A stretch of DNA of 41,894 bases from Bradyrhizobium guangdongense (GCF_006483445.1 NZ_PPPT01000092.1:1-41894); one strand, 5' to 3'. Shown: positions 8,354 to 16,422, counted from the stretch's first letter. The notes: generated by a model not told the origin, from the letters alone. Made by a program: numbers and translations.

Positions 8354-8868
8354 TTCAAGCTCCGCAATGCGACGACATTCCCCGGCCCAACGCCATCCAT
8401 CTCCTGCTGCAGCCGCTCCCGCGCACGCGACAAGCGCGACATCACGGTGCCAACCGGAATCTTGAGAACCTCCGCAGCATCCGCGTAGGAAAGATCCTCC
8501 ACCGCAACGAGCAACAACACGGCCCGCTGCTCTTCCGGCAGTCGCGCAAGCTTGCTCAGGACATCCTGATAGATCAGCCTGTGCTCCTGCGCCGCAGCGC
8601 TGACGAGCTCCTGCTCGCCCGCATCGTCGATCGGCATATGCCTGCCCCGCGCTGTCGCCTGGCGAAATTGCGTGACCGCCAGATTGTGTAGGATGGTGAA
8701 CAGCCAGGCGCGCACGCTGCCGTCGCGCCGCTGATGCCAGCGGCTGACGGCACGCTCCAGGCAATCCTGGACCAGGTCGTCCGCGCCTGCCCGATCGCGC
8801 ACGAGAGCACGCGCATAACGGCGGAGCGCGGGGATCAGCGGCTCGACTTGAACCAGCATGTCCTTCAT
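8350..8868 (-). CDS. ECF-type RNA polymerase sigma factor
   Basis: A 172-residue sigma-70 family protein with only regions 2 and 4, the ECF layout. Region 2 is about residues 13-80 (ALVRDRAGADDLVQDCLERA and then AWLFTILHNLA). Region 4 is about residues 108-155 (LPEEQRAVLLLVAVEDLSY, then a helix-turn-helix with IPVGTVMSRLSRAR). It overlaps the anti-sigma gene by four bases and starts 40 bases after the beta-propeller gene, so it appears to be the third gene of a four-gene operon. It probably activates its own operon from the promoter-like site near 10,980. The ECF subgroup was not determined. Confidence 0.93.
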   Translation of the reverse strand: MKDMLVQVEPLIPALRRYARALVRDRAGADDLVQDCLERAVSRWHQRRDGSVRAWLFTILHNLAVTQFRQATARGRHMPIDDAGEQELVSAAAQEHRLIYQDVLSKLARLPEEQRAVLLLVAVEDLSYADAAEVLKIPVGTVMSRLSRARERLQQEMDGVGPGNVVALRSLK

Positions 8869-8908
8869 GGCCCGTTCCGCCGTCTCCCCGTTGCCGTCCG
8901 GCCCAACG

Positions 8909-10381
8909 TCATCGCGCCTCGATCTGGACCGCCTCGCCGGGCATGGCCGGGTCGCCGGACGCTATCACCAGATACCGCTTGGCGGCAGCCGCGGCAGACT
9001 GGTCGACGATCTGCCGAATCGGGCCGGCCGCGTTGACGATGGCGGATCCAGCCGGGTTGGTCATGAACGTCGCCAATGGCTGCAACGGGCCGCTTCCGTC
9101 ACCATGGTCCGCCAGCGCAAGGACATATTTCTGCCTGGGCTGAAGCCCCGTCACCGAAGCCTGCAAGACCTGAATCAGGCCCTGATCGAACAGCGACACA
9201 CTGGTCGGCGCCTTGCCGTCCTTTGCACCGCCCTTCGACACGAGCGCCAGATGAGCGACCTGTCCGGCAAGGCCGAGGGCCTGCAGGTTCTGTCGGTCAT
9301 CCGGGTCGGGTGCAGCGTTCGGAACATAGGCGATCGCCTGCGGCGCCTGGCCGACCGGAACGTTCCCGACCACCTTATTGGTGGCCGTATCGATCACCGC
9401 GAGCGCGTCGGCGTTCTCCAACCCGACATAGATGCGTGTGCCGTCGCCGGACGGCCAGACGCCGTGCGGCAGATTGCCGACCGGAATCGTCGCGACCTGC
9501 GAGAAGTCGTCGGTGCGGAACACCTTCACTTCGTTCGAACCGCCAACGGTGACATAAGCGAATGTTCCCTTTGCGGTGTGCGCGAAGTTGACGTGATTTG
9601 TGATCGGACCGGTTTCGATCGTCTTGATCGCATTGAACGGCGGTCGCGCATTGAACACCTGTGTCCGGCCCACATCCTTGAGCGTGAACCACACCTGGTT
9701 TCCGTCTGGCGTCGCCGCGATGTTCGGGCAGAACGGGCTCTCCTGCTTCACCGTGGCAATAATCTTGTGCTCGGCAACCGCCACCACGTCGGTTTCAGGA
9801 TTGAAGGACGAGCAGATGTAACCAAACTTGCCGTCGGGTGAGAAAATTTGCATACCCGGCCCGTTCGGGGTCGTGATGCGGGTTTTCTCCTTGAAGCTCG
9901 TCGGGTCGATGACGGAGATGTAGTTTTCGCCGCGGACGGTGACCCACACTTCCTTGCCGTCCGGCGTGAAGAACGCCTCGTGCGGCGACCTCCCGACATA
10001 GGTCACGTGCTTGACCGCGTTGGTTGCGGTGTCGATGAAGCTCACGGAGTTCGAACCGATCGATACCACGGCGAGCGTCCTGTGATCGGGTGAGAAGCCC
10101 AGGCCGTGCACGAGCACCTGGCCCTTGTAGAGCGGGCTGAAATTTCCAGGCTGGGGGTCGCCCAGCCGGATCACGCCGAGCAGCTTGTTATCCACGGGAT
10201 CGGTGACCGAAACCGTATTCGAGAACTGTTCTGCGGCGTAGACGCGGTCGTGACGGCTGATCGGGATGTCCGGGGCCGACAGCGCGCCCGGCGCCTGTCC
10301 CGCCCACGCGGCCGATCCGGTTGCAAGCATCGTGGCGGCCAGGAGAATGCTTTTCCCGAACCTGCTTTTCGATCTGGTCAT
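8909..10381 (-). CDS. periplasmic YncE-like beta-propeller protein
   Basis: A 490-residue exported protein with a signal peptide at about residues 1-27 (cleavage near AWAG). Residues about 45-350 contain repeated beta-propeller blades of the YncE/40-residue type, with recurring units such as SPDHRTLAVV, FTPDGKEVWV, ATPDGNQVWF and SGDGTRIYV, and NTVSV/ADALAVIDTATN strands. The C-terminal 130 residues are outside the propeller and unassigned. ATG at 10381 follows AGGAGCC. The DUF305 stop is 10 bases upstream and the sigma gene 40 bases downstream, so it is co-transcribed. It may bind a metal, cofactor or another protein in the periplasm; no catalytic residues are recognised. Confidence 0.85.
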   Translation of the reverse strand: MTRSKSRFGKSILLAATMLATGSAAWAGQAPGALSAPDIPISRHDRVYAAEQFSNTVSVTDPVDNKLLGVIRLGDPQPGNFSPLYKGQVLVHGLGFSPDHRTLAVVSIGSNSVSFIDTATNAVKHVTYVGRSPHEAFFTPDGKEVWVTVRGENYISVIDPTSFKEKTRITTPNGPGMQIFSPDGKFGYICSSFNPETDVVAVAEHKIIATVKQESPFCPNIAATPDGNQVWFTLKDVGRTQVFNARPPFNAIKTIETGPITNHVNFAHTAKGTFAYVTVGGSNEVKVFRTDDFSQVATIPVGNLPHGVWPSGDGTRIYVGLENADALAVIDTATNKVVGNVPVGQAPQAIAYVPNAAPDPDDRQNLQALGLAGQVAHLALVSKGGAKDGKAPTSVSLFDQGLIQVLQASVTGLQPRQKYVLALADHGDGSGPLQPLATFMTNPAGSAIVNAAGPIRQIVDQSAAAAAKRYLVIASGDPAMPGEAVQIEAR

Positions 10382-10391
10382 GTCTTGGCTC

Positions 10392-10931
10392 CTAGTTCTT
10401 CATTTCGGCGGGCATATCCATTGGAATGGCCGGATGACGATGGTGAACGGTGGCAACTGGAACGGACGTGGGCTGCGTCGGAGCAGGCGCGGTGTCGGTG
10501 ACCGGCTCGCCGATGGCGAGCTTCATGGCCGCGATCTCCTGCATCTGATCCACGATGATTTCCTGGGCGATACGCCGAAGCTGCTCGTTCTTGCCGTAAC
10601 GCAATTCGGCCGCCGCCATGTCGATCGCACCTCGATGATGCGGAATCATCATCGCGGCGAAGTCGCGATCGACGTCGCCACTCGGTTTGACCGACATGTC
10701 ATTCATCATCCTGGTCATGGCGGCATCGTTTTCTTGCAGGAAGGCGTTCTCCTCGGCACTGAGGGCGGCCGGCGCAGCCGCCGGATGGCTTTCATGCGCG
10801 AACACGAGAGGAGGCACCGCGAATGCGACGAGGATTCGCACAGCAAGGAATGCCATGCCGAGGCCGGACCTCGGCCATCGACATCTGCCTGCGAACGCGG
10901 CGGCGACGCGGCGAAACCGTGACGGATGCAT
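10392..10931 (-). CDS. DUF305 family protein, probable periplasmic metal-binding
   Basis: A 179-residue protein with a basic N-terminus and hydrophobic segment at about residues 26-45, likely a signal peptide or anchor. The DUF305 core follows: MMNDM, then MMIPHHRGAIDMA (His98-His99), and a helical region ending VDQMQEIAAM. The C-terminal tail is rich in His and Met (HHRHPAIPMDMP). DUF305 proteins such as cyanobacterial CopM bind copper, and the His/Met pattern here fits a Cu/Ag ligand; that is inference. Its ATG follows GGGGAG, which lies in one arm of a 9-bp hairpin. It is first in the sigma-factor operon. Confidence 0.85.
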   Translation of the reverse strand: MHPSRFRRVAAAFAGRCRWPRSGLGMAFLAVRILVAFAVPPLVFAHESHPAAAPAALSAEENAFLQENDAAMTRMMNDMSVKPSGDVDRDFAAMMIPHHRGAIDMAAAELRYGKNEQLRRIAQEIIVDQMQEIAAMKLAIGEPVTDTAPAPTQPTSVPVATVHHRHPAIPMDMPAEMKN

Positions 10932-10939
10932 TCTGAACT

Positions 10940-10963
10940 CCCCATGCAGGTGTTTGCATGGGG
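10940..10963 (-). promoter_or_regulatory. hairpin covering the DUF305 ribosome-binding site
   Basis: Perfect 9-bp inverted repeat (CCCCATGCA at 10963-10955 and TGCATGGGG at 10948-10940 on the minus strand) with a 6-base loop. The right arm contains most of the GGGGAG Shine-Dalgarno sequence of the gene starting at 10931, so folding would block translation initiation. If the ECF-type promoter at 10,968-10,992 is used, the transcript would begin at or just before the hairpin. Confidence 0.6.
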
Positions 10964-10967
10964 GTTT

Positions 10968-10992
10968 GACGCGTGGGCGCGGGTTCTATTCC
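10968..10992 (-). promoter_or_regulatory. candidate ECF sigma promoter
   Basis: Minus strand GGAATA (10992-10987), a 15-base gap, then CGTC (10971-10968). This resembles the GGAAN...CGTN architecture with about 16 bases between elements that ECF sigma factors recognise. It lies directly upstream of the DUF305-propeller-sigma-anti-sigma operon, where autoregulation would place it. Only one copy was noted in the window, so specificity is not demonstrated. Confidence 0.45.
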
Positions 10993-11038
10993 GGCGGGAC
11001 GATCACATAAACGTCAACGGGCCGGCGAGGCAGCTTGG

Positions 11039-11824
11039 TCACCTCGGCCCCTCCACGGTCGGCCGCCATACCAGCAGCCGGCGCTCGACCAGCGTCACGC
11101 CAAAATCGATCAGGATGACGAAGGCCGACAGCACGAACATGCCGGCGAACACACCGGCGACGTCAAAGATGCCCTCGGCCTGCTGGATCAGATACCCGAG
11201 GCCGGCGGCGGAGCCGAGATATTCGCCGACGACGGCACCAACCACGGCAAAGCCGACGGAGGTGTGGAGCGACGAGAACATCCAGGACAGCGCCGACGGA
11301 AAATAGACGTGGCGCGTCAACTGCCCCTCGCTCATGCCGAGCATGCGGCCGTTGTCGAGCACGGTGCGGCTGACCTCCTTGACGCCCTGGTAGACGTTGA
11401 AGAACACGATGAAGAACACCAAGGTCACGCCGAGCGCGACCTTCGACCAGATGCCGAGCCCGAGCCACAGCGCGAAGATCGGCGCGAGCACGACGCGCGG
11501 AAGCGCATTGACCATCTTGATGTAAGGGTCGAACACGGCGGCGACACGCGGCTGTCGCGCGAACCAGAAGCCGACCAGTGCGCCGCCGACCGAGCCGATG
11601 ACGAAGGCGAGCACGGATTCCACGAGCGTGATGCCGAGATGCTTCCAGATCACGCCGGTCGAGAACCATTTGACGATCTGGCTGAACACGTCGGCCGGAT
11701 TGGAGAAGAAGAACGGCGGCAGCAGGATCTTTCCGAACACCGGAACGGTCGAGAGCACCTGCCACAGCACGATCCCGACCACGGCGACCAGCACCTGCAA
11801 CGACAACAGCGTGACGCGCGACAT
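11039..11824 (-). CDS. SsuC/TauC-type ABC transporter permease
   Basis: A 261-residue inner-membrane permease of the nitrate/sulfonate/taurine ABC class. It has about six membrane segments and the binding-protein-dependent permease signature in the region DNGRMLGMSEGQLTRHVYFPSAL (EAA loop). Its ATG overlaps the ATPase gene stop (TGATG), so the pair is coupled. The next gene downstream is the DUF305 cassette, not the binding protein, which lies 3.7 kb further on the same strand. The substrate is not determinable here. Confidence 0.9.
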   Translation of the reverse strand: MSRVTLLSLQVLVAVVGIVLWQVLSTVPVFGKILLPPFFFSNPADVFSQIVKWFSTGVIWKHLGITLVESVLAFVIGSVGGALVGFWFARQPRVAAVFDPYIKMVNALPRVVLAPIFALWLGLGIWSKVALGVTLVFFIVFFNVYQGVKEVSRTVLDNGRMLGMSEGQLTRHVYFPSALSWMFSSLHTSVGFAVVGAVVGEYLGSAAGLGYLIQQAEGIFDVAGVFAGMFVLSAFVILIDFGVTLVERRLLVWRPTVEGPR

Positions 11825-12642
11825 CAGACCGCCTCCGCCGCTTGGGTGGACTGGGCATAACCCTTCATCACCTCGTCCTTGAGCACGCCCCAGATCTCGC
11901 GATGCAGCGCATGGAACTCCTTGTCCAGCCGTACCTCAAAAATGTCGCGGGGGCGCGGCAACGTCACGCGCCAGTCGCCGATGATGCGCGAGGACGGCCC
12001 CGCCGACATGATCACGACGCGGTCGGCGAGCGCGATCGCCTCCTCCAGATCATGGGTCACGAACAGCACCGCCTTGCGATCGGCATTCCAGAGGTCGAGC
12101 AGCAGATTGCCCATCACCTGCCGCGTCTGGGCATCGAGCGGGCCGAACGGCTCGTCCATCAGCAATATCTTGGGATCGCGGATCAGCACCTGCGCCAGCG
12201 CCACGCGTTTGCGCTGACCACCCGACAACATGTGCGGATAGCGGCCCGCGAAGGCGCCGAGGCCGACCGAGGTCAGCCACGTCTGCGCGCGAGCCAGGGC
12301 TTCGGTCCGCGGCGTGCCCTTGATCTCCAGCCCGATCGCGACATTGTCGATCGCCGTCTTCCACGGGAACAGCGCGTCGGCCTGGAACAGATAGCCGGCA
12401 TCCCTGTTGAGGCCCGTCAGCGGCCGGTCGAACACGGTGACGTTGCCGGCGGCCGGCTTGAGCAGCCCCGCCGCGACATTGAGCAGCGTCGATTTTCCGC
12501 AGCCGGTCGGGCCGACAATGGCGACGAACTCGCCCGGTGCGACCGTCAGCCGGGCCTTCTCGACCGCCGTATAGACCCGGTCGTCGCCCAGCCGGAACGC
12601 AACCGTCGTATCCTCCAGCGCCACCGCCGTGGGCGTCGTCAT
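11824..12642 (-). CDS. SsuB/TauB-type ABC transporter ATP-binding protein
   Basis: A 272-residue ATPase of the nitrate/sulfonate/taurine ABC class. Walker A is GPTGCGKST, the signature is LSGGQRKR, Walker B is ILLMDEPFGPLD and the switch His lies in FVTHDLEEA. The ATG at 12642 opens the operon, and the end overlaps the permease start. The upstream gap is shared with a divergently oriented osmoprotectant transporter and contains a palindromic repeat; no clear promoter was recognised. Confidence 0.92.
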   Translation of the reverse strand: MTTPTAVALEDTTVAFRLGDDRVYTAVEKARLTVAPGEFVAIVGPTGCGKSTLLNVAAGLLKPAAGNVTVFDRPLTGLNRDAGYLFQADALFPWKTAIDNVAIGLEIKGTPRTEALARAQTWLTSVGLGAFAGRYPHMLSGGQRKRVALAQVLIRDPKILLMDEPFGPLDAQTRQVMGNLLLDLWNADRKAVLFVTHDLEEAIALADRVVIMSAGPSSRIIGDWRVTLPRPRDIFEVRLDKEFHALHREIWGVLKDEVMKGYAQSTQAAEAV

Positions 12643-12739
12643 GCCTGTCCTCCCCGAAACTCGGGGGATGCCTTAGCCTCTTGCGACGGCAAGTTCAATC
12701 GAGCGGGTAAACGTGGTACGCATGCATGACGTCGCGCTC

Positions 12740-12913
12740 TTACCCTCCCCTGGAGGGGGAGGGTCGGCTCACATTGAGCGCAGCGAAATGTGAGACGGGG
12801 TGGGGTGACAGTCTCTCCATTGAGACGGTGCCAGCGTGGAGAGGTCACCCCACCCCGCTTCGCATTCCGCTTCGCTACATGCGAAGCGACCCTCCCCCTC
12901 CAGGGGAGGGTAA
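12740..12913. repeat. 174-bp palindromic intergenic repeat
   Basis: The ends are a perfect 27-bp inverted repeat (12740-12766 and 12887-12913; TTACCCTCCCCTGG... and its complement). Inside, a second stem pairs GACGGGGTGGGGTGAC with GTCACCCCACCCCG, so the whole element can fold into a long structure. There is no room for a protein. The sequence type (CCCTCCCCTGGAGGGGGAGGGT) is one I recall as widely dispersed in Bradyrhizobium and Rhodopseudomonas genomes; this is recollection, not a search. Confidence 0.85.
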
Positions 12914-12934
12914 GAAAGAGCGAGCCCGCACCCG

Positions 12935-13717
12935 ATGCCATCCACGCCCATGATCGGCTATGCGCATGTCGCCAAGACGTTTGGCCGCGTCGCGGCGGTG
13001 GACGACGTCTCGCTCGACATTGCCGAGGGCGAGTTTCTGGCTGTTGTCGGCGGCTCCGGATCGGGCAAGACGACGCTGTTGCGGCTCGCCAACCGGCTGA
13101 TCGAGGTGGACAGCGGCACCATCACGGTCGAAGGCGAGGACGTCAGCCGCATCGACCCGGTCGCGCTGCGGCGCCGCATCGGCTACGTCTTCCAGAGCGG
13201 CGGGCTGTTCCCGCATCTGAGCGTCGCCGACAATATCGGCATCACGCCAAAGCTGCTGGGCGCCCCGGTGGGCGACATCGCCGCACGCGTCGACGAGCTG
13301 CTGGATCTCGTCCGGCTCGACCGCAGCGAACATCGCGACCGCCTGCCCGCGGCCCTCTCCGGCGGACAGCGCCAGCGCGTCGGCGTGGCGCGGGCGCTCG
13401 CCGCACGCCCGCGCATCGTGCTGATGGACGAGCCCTTTGGCGCGCTCGATCCCCTCACCCGCGATGCGCTCGGGGACGACTATCGCGAGCTGCACCGCAA
13501 GCTCGGGCTCACGTCCGTCATGATCACCCATGACATGACGGAAGCGATTTTGCTCGCCGACCGCATCGCCGTGATGCGCACCGGCAAATTGCTGGCCCAG
13601 GGCACGCCGGCGCAACTCGCCGCGAGCAGCGATGCCTATGTGCTCGAGCTGTTGCGCACGCCTCGGCGGCAGGTCGAACGGCTGAACGAACGCCTGCCGC
13701 TGGGTGGCGCGGCATGA
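12935..13717 (+). CDS. osmoprotectant-type (OpuCA/ProV-like) ABC ATPase
   Basis: A 260-residue ATPase of the glycine betaine/choline/carnitine importer class. Walker A is GGSGSGKTT, the signature is LSGGQRQR, Walker B is IVLMDEPFGALD and the switch His is in MITHDMTEA. CBS domains of full-length OpuCA/ProV are absent. The start could be ATG 12935 or 12950; neither has a clear Shine-Dalgarno sequence. An in-frame TAA at the edge of the upstream repeat lies eight codons before 12935, so no earlier start is possible. It overlaps the next gene by four bases (ATGA). Confidence 0.9.
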   Translation: MPSTPMIGYAHVAKTFGRVAAVDDVSLDIAEGEFLAVVGGSGSGKTTLLRLANRLIEVDSGTITVEGEDVSRIDPVALRRRIGYVFQSGGLFPHLSVADNIGITPKLLGAPVGDIAARVDELLDLVRLDRSEHRDRLPAALSGGQRQRVGVARALAARPRIVLMDEPFGALDPLTRDALGDDYRELHRKLGLTSVMITHDMTEAILLADRIAVMRTGKLLAQGTPAQLAASSDAYVLELLRTPRRQVERLNERLPLGGAA

Positions 13718-15285
13718 GCCTGTTGTCCGATCCGCGCTGGGGCGAGGCGCTGTCCCACCTGCCCGACTATCTCGGCAACCACGTCCGGGTCAGCCTTGCC
13801 GCGCTCGCGCTCGGCCTCATCATCAGCCTGCCGCTCGCGATCCTCTGCCGCAACCGTCCCGTGGCGCGCAGCGTGCTGCTGGCATTCGCGAGCATCGTGC
13901 AGACGGTGCCGGGACTGGCGCTGCTCGCGCTGTTCTATCCGCTGCTGCTGCTCGCGGCATCCGTGACGCTGTCCTGGTTCGGCGTCTCGTTCTCGGCCTT
14001 CGGTTTTCTGCCCGCGATGCTGGCGCTGGCGCTCTATTCCATGCTGCCGGTGCTGCGCAACGGCATCACCGGGTTGAACGGCATCGATCCCGCACTGATC
14101 GAGGCCGCCCAGGGCGTCGGCATGACCGAGCGGCAGTCGCTCACCATGGTCGAGCTGCCCTTGGCGCTGCCGGTGATGATGGCGGGCATCCGCACCGCCG
14201 CGGTGTGGGTGATCGGCACCGCGACGCTGTCGACGCCGATCGGGCAGACCAGCCTCGGCAATTACATCTTTGCGGGGCTCCAGACCCAGAACTGGGTGTT
14301 CGTGCTGTTCGGCTGTCTCGCGTCCGCCGTGCTGGCGCTGCTGGTCGATCAACTGCTCGGCCTGATCGAGACCGGCCTGCGCCAGCGCAGCCGCGCGCGC
14401 ACCGCGATCGGCGGTCTCGGCATCGCGGCGCTGGTCGCCGCGACGCTGGTGCCGTCACTGGCGCGGACGTCGGCGAGCTATGTCGTCGGCGCAAAGACCT
14501 TTGCCGAGCAATATGTGCTGTCGTCGCTCATTCGGGACCGGATGCAGGAGGCCGGACTCTCCGCAACGGCACGGTCCGGCCTCGGCTCGAGCGTGATCTT
14601 CGAGGCCTTGAAGGCCGGCGACATCGATCTCTATGTCGACTATTCCGGCACGCTTTGGGCCAACCAGCTGCACCGCACCGACATCAAGCCGCGCGCGGAA
14701 TTGGTTGCCGAACTCAAGACCACGCTCGCCAAGGAAAAGATCACGCTGCTCGGCGAGCTCGGTTTTGAGAACGCCTATGCGCTGGTGATGCCGCGGAAGC
14801 GTGCGGAGGCGCTCGGCATCCGCACCATTGCGGATCTCGCGGCGCATACGTCGACAATGTCGATCGCAGGCGACTACGAGTTCTTCTCGCGGCCGGAATG
14901 GGCGGCGCTGCAAAAGGCCTATGGCCTTGCCTTCCGCGCCCAACGCCAGATGCAGCCCGATTTCATGTATGCGGCCGTCGCCTCGAACGAGGTCGACGTC
15001 ATCGCCGGCTACACCAGCGACGGACTGATCGCGAAATACGACCTCGTCGCACTCGAGGATCCCAGGAACGCGATCCCGCCCTATGACGCGATCCTGCTGC
15101 TTGCGCCCAAGCGCGCCGATGACGAACGATTGCAGGCCGCGCTAAAGCCGCTGCTCGGCAAGATCGACATCGCCACCATGCGCGAGGCCAATCTGCGCGC
15201 CAGCGGCAACGACGCGAACTCGTCGCCGGACGCGGTGGCGAAATGGCTGCGGGAGCGGATCGGCGCCGGCGGTGCGGGAAAATGA
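13714..15285 (+). CDS. fused osmoprotectant ABC permease and substrate-binding protein
   Basis: A 523-residue fusion. Residues about 1-220 form a permease domain with about six membrane segments and the EAA-type loop (EAAQGVGMTERQSLTMVELP). Residues about 255-520 form an OpuAC/OpuBC binding domain beginning VVGAKTFAEQYVL, with the family pattern GDIDLYVDYSGTLW. The binding domain is thus tethered to the outer face of the membrane rather than free. Such fusions are known in the OpuB/OpuC and BusA-like class. The likely ligand is glycine betaine, choline or a related compound. It starts within the ATPase gene's stop (ATGA). Confidence 0.92.
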   Translation: MSLLSDPRWGEALSHLPDYLGNHVRVSLAALALGLIISLPLAILCRNRPVARSVLLAFASIVQTVPGLALLALFYPLLLLAASVTLSWFGVSFSAFGFLPAMLALALYSMLPVLRNGITGLNGIDPALIEAAQGVGMTERQSLTMVELPLALPVMMAGIRTAAVWVIGTATLSTPIGQTSLGNYIFAGLQTQNWVFVLFGCLASAVLALLVDQLLGLIETGLRQRSRARTAIGGLGIAALVAATLVPSLARTSASYVVGAKTFAEQYVLSSLIRDRMQEAGLSATARSGLGSSVIFEALKAGDIDLYVDYSGTLWANQLHRTDIKPRAELVAELKTTLAKEKITLLGELGFENAYALVMPRKRAEALGIRTIADLAAHTSTMSIAGDYEFFSRPEWAALQKAYGLAFRAQRQMQPDFMYAAVASNEVDVIAGYTSDGLIAKYDLVALEDPRNAIPPYDAILLLAPKRADDERLQAALKPLLGKIDIATMREANLRASGNDANSSPDAVAKWLRERIGAGGAGK

Positions 15286-15379
15286 CGGAATCTGCTGGAA
15301 TAGGCTGCCGGCAGCGCGTTTTGAGCGGCATTTGACGTCTGCTGCAACGCTTCGGCCACAGCTTGCGATGATGACAATA

Positions 15380-15480
15380 TACACCTGATTTGCCCGACGG
15401 GTCAAGCACTATTTCGAAAAATCCGCAGTCGCGTCCCCGGCGGTTTTCTACTGTGCATGGGGTTGTTTTCAACCGATATT
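15380..15480. repeat. candidate dispersed intergenic repeat
   Basis: This gap between convergent genes carries no open frame. It contains TTTGCCCGACGGGTCAAGCA, then a TTTCGAAAAATCCGCAGTCG segment and a GTGCATGGGGTTGTTTT segment, a series I recall from many Bradyrhizobium intergenic regions. It is not palindromic at its ends within the window. Repeat status rests on recollection and needs a genome search. Confidence 0.3.
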
Positions 15481-15489
15481 TGCCAACGG

Positions 15490-16422
15490 TCAGGCGAAAG
15501 CCGTCGCCAGGAACGCCGCAAGGACGGCACCGATCAGCGCATATTTCACGACGTAGTACACCCGCCTGTTCCACGCCTTCATGCGCTTGCCGACGAGGCG
15601 CACCTGGTAGGCATAGGCGAAGATGCGATTGATCCAGCCGACGCGCTCGCCTTCGACGTTCTGCGTTGCACTTTCCCGAATGATGTGATCGGAGAACCAG
15701 CGATTGACCGCGGTCATCGCCTTGCTCTTGAGCGGCCGCTCAATGTCGCAGAACAGGATCAGGCGGTCGTCGCTCGTGGTGTTCTCTGCATAATGCAGAT
15801 AGGTCTCGTCGAACAGCAGCGCCTCGCCATCGCGCCAGTTATAGGGATCGCCGTCGATGAAGATGCGGCACTCTCCGGGCGATCTCGGCACCTGGAGGCC
15901 GAGGTGATAGCGGATCGAACCGGCGAAGGGATCGCGATGCTGCACGAGCCTGCCGCCGGGCGGCAGGTTGGTGAACATCGCGCCCTTGATGTTCGGGATC
16001 GAGCTCAGAAGCGCGACCGTCTTTGGACAGTTCGCGAGCGCCGACGGGAGCGGCTCGTCGTACCATTTCAGGTAGAAGCGCTTCCAGCCGGTGCGGAAGA
16101 AGGAGTTGAAGCCCCAATCATTGTACTTGTCGGCGGCCTTGATCTGACCCTGCTGGAACAGTTGCAATGCCTCGTCGCGGATCGTCTGCCAATTGTCGCC
16201 AAGCACCTTCATCTCGGGGAACGAGGTCTCCTCGAGGATCGGCCGGTTGGGCACCGCCGAGAACATGTACATCAGCACGTTGTAGGGCGCCATCAGCGTC
16301 GAATGATCGGAAAGCTGGCGCCAGAAGCCAAGCCGCACCTTTCCGCGAAAGTGCACGGCAAGCGTCGAGCCGATGAGAGCCCACAGAACGAGAAATTGCG
16401 GCGACAGCAGGCGCATGACCAT
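15490..16422 (-). CDS. lpxO: LpxO-like lipid A/aspartyl beta-hydroxylase family protein
   Basis: A 310-residue Fe(II)/2-oxoglutarate dioxygenase of the aspartyl/asparaginyl beta-hydroxylase family. The iron-binding facial triad is visible as His162-x-Asp164 (QHRDPF) and His210 (ETYLHYAEN), with Arg220 (DDRLILF) placed to hold 2-oxoglutarate. Hydrophobic segments lie at both ends (about residues 5-24 and 290-308), as in LpxO, which acts on lipid A acyl chains at the inner membrane. Length matches LpxO (about 300). It lies 80 bases downstream of a membrane phosphotransferase-like gene on the same strand, suggesting joint envelope modification. The gene name is by family resemblance. Confidence 0.75.
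   Translation of the reverse strand: MVMRLLSPQFLVLWALIGSTLAVHFRGKVRLGFWRQLSDHSTLMAPYNVLMYMFSAVPNRPILEETSFPEMKVLGDNWQTIRDEALQLFQQGQIKAADKYNDWGFNSFFRTGWKRFYLKWYDEPLPSALANCPKTVALLSSIPNIKGAMFTNLPPGGRLVQHRDPFAGSIRYHLGLQVPRSPGECRIFIDGDPYNWRDGEALLFDETYLHYAENTTSDDRLILFCDIERPLKSKAMTAVNRWFSDHIIRESATQNVEGERVGWINRIFAYAYQVRLVGKRMKAWNRRVYYVVKYALIGAVLAAFLATAFA

Noticed and set aside
12740..12913. Palindromic repeat considered as a CRISPR unit, attachment site or transposon end
   Set aside because: Only one copy with a single pair of inverted arms is present, with no spacers, no integrase or transposase and no target duplication that I can see.
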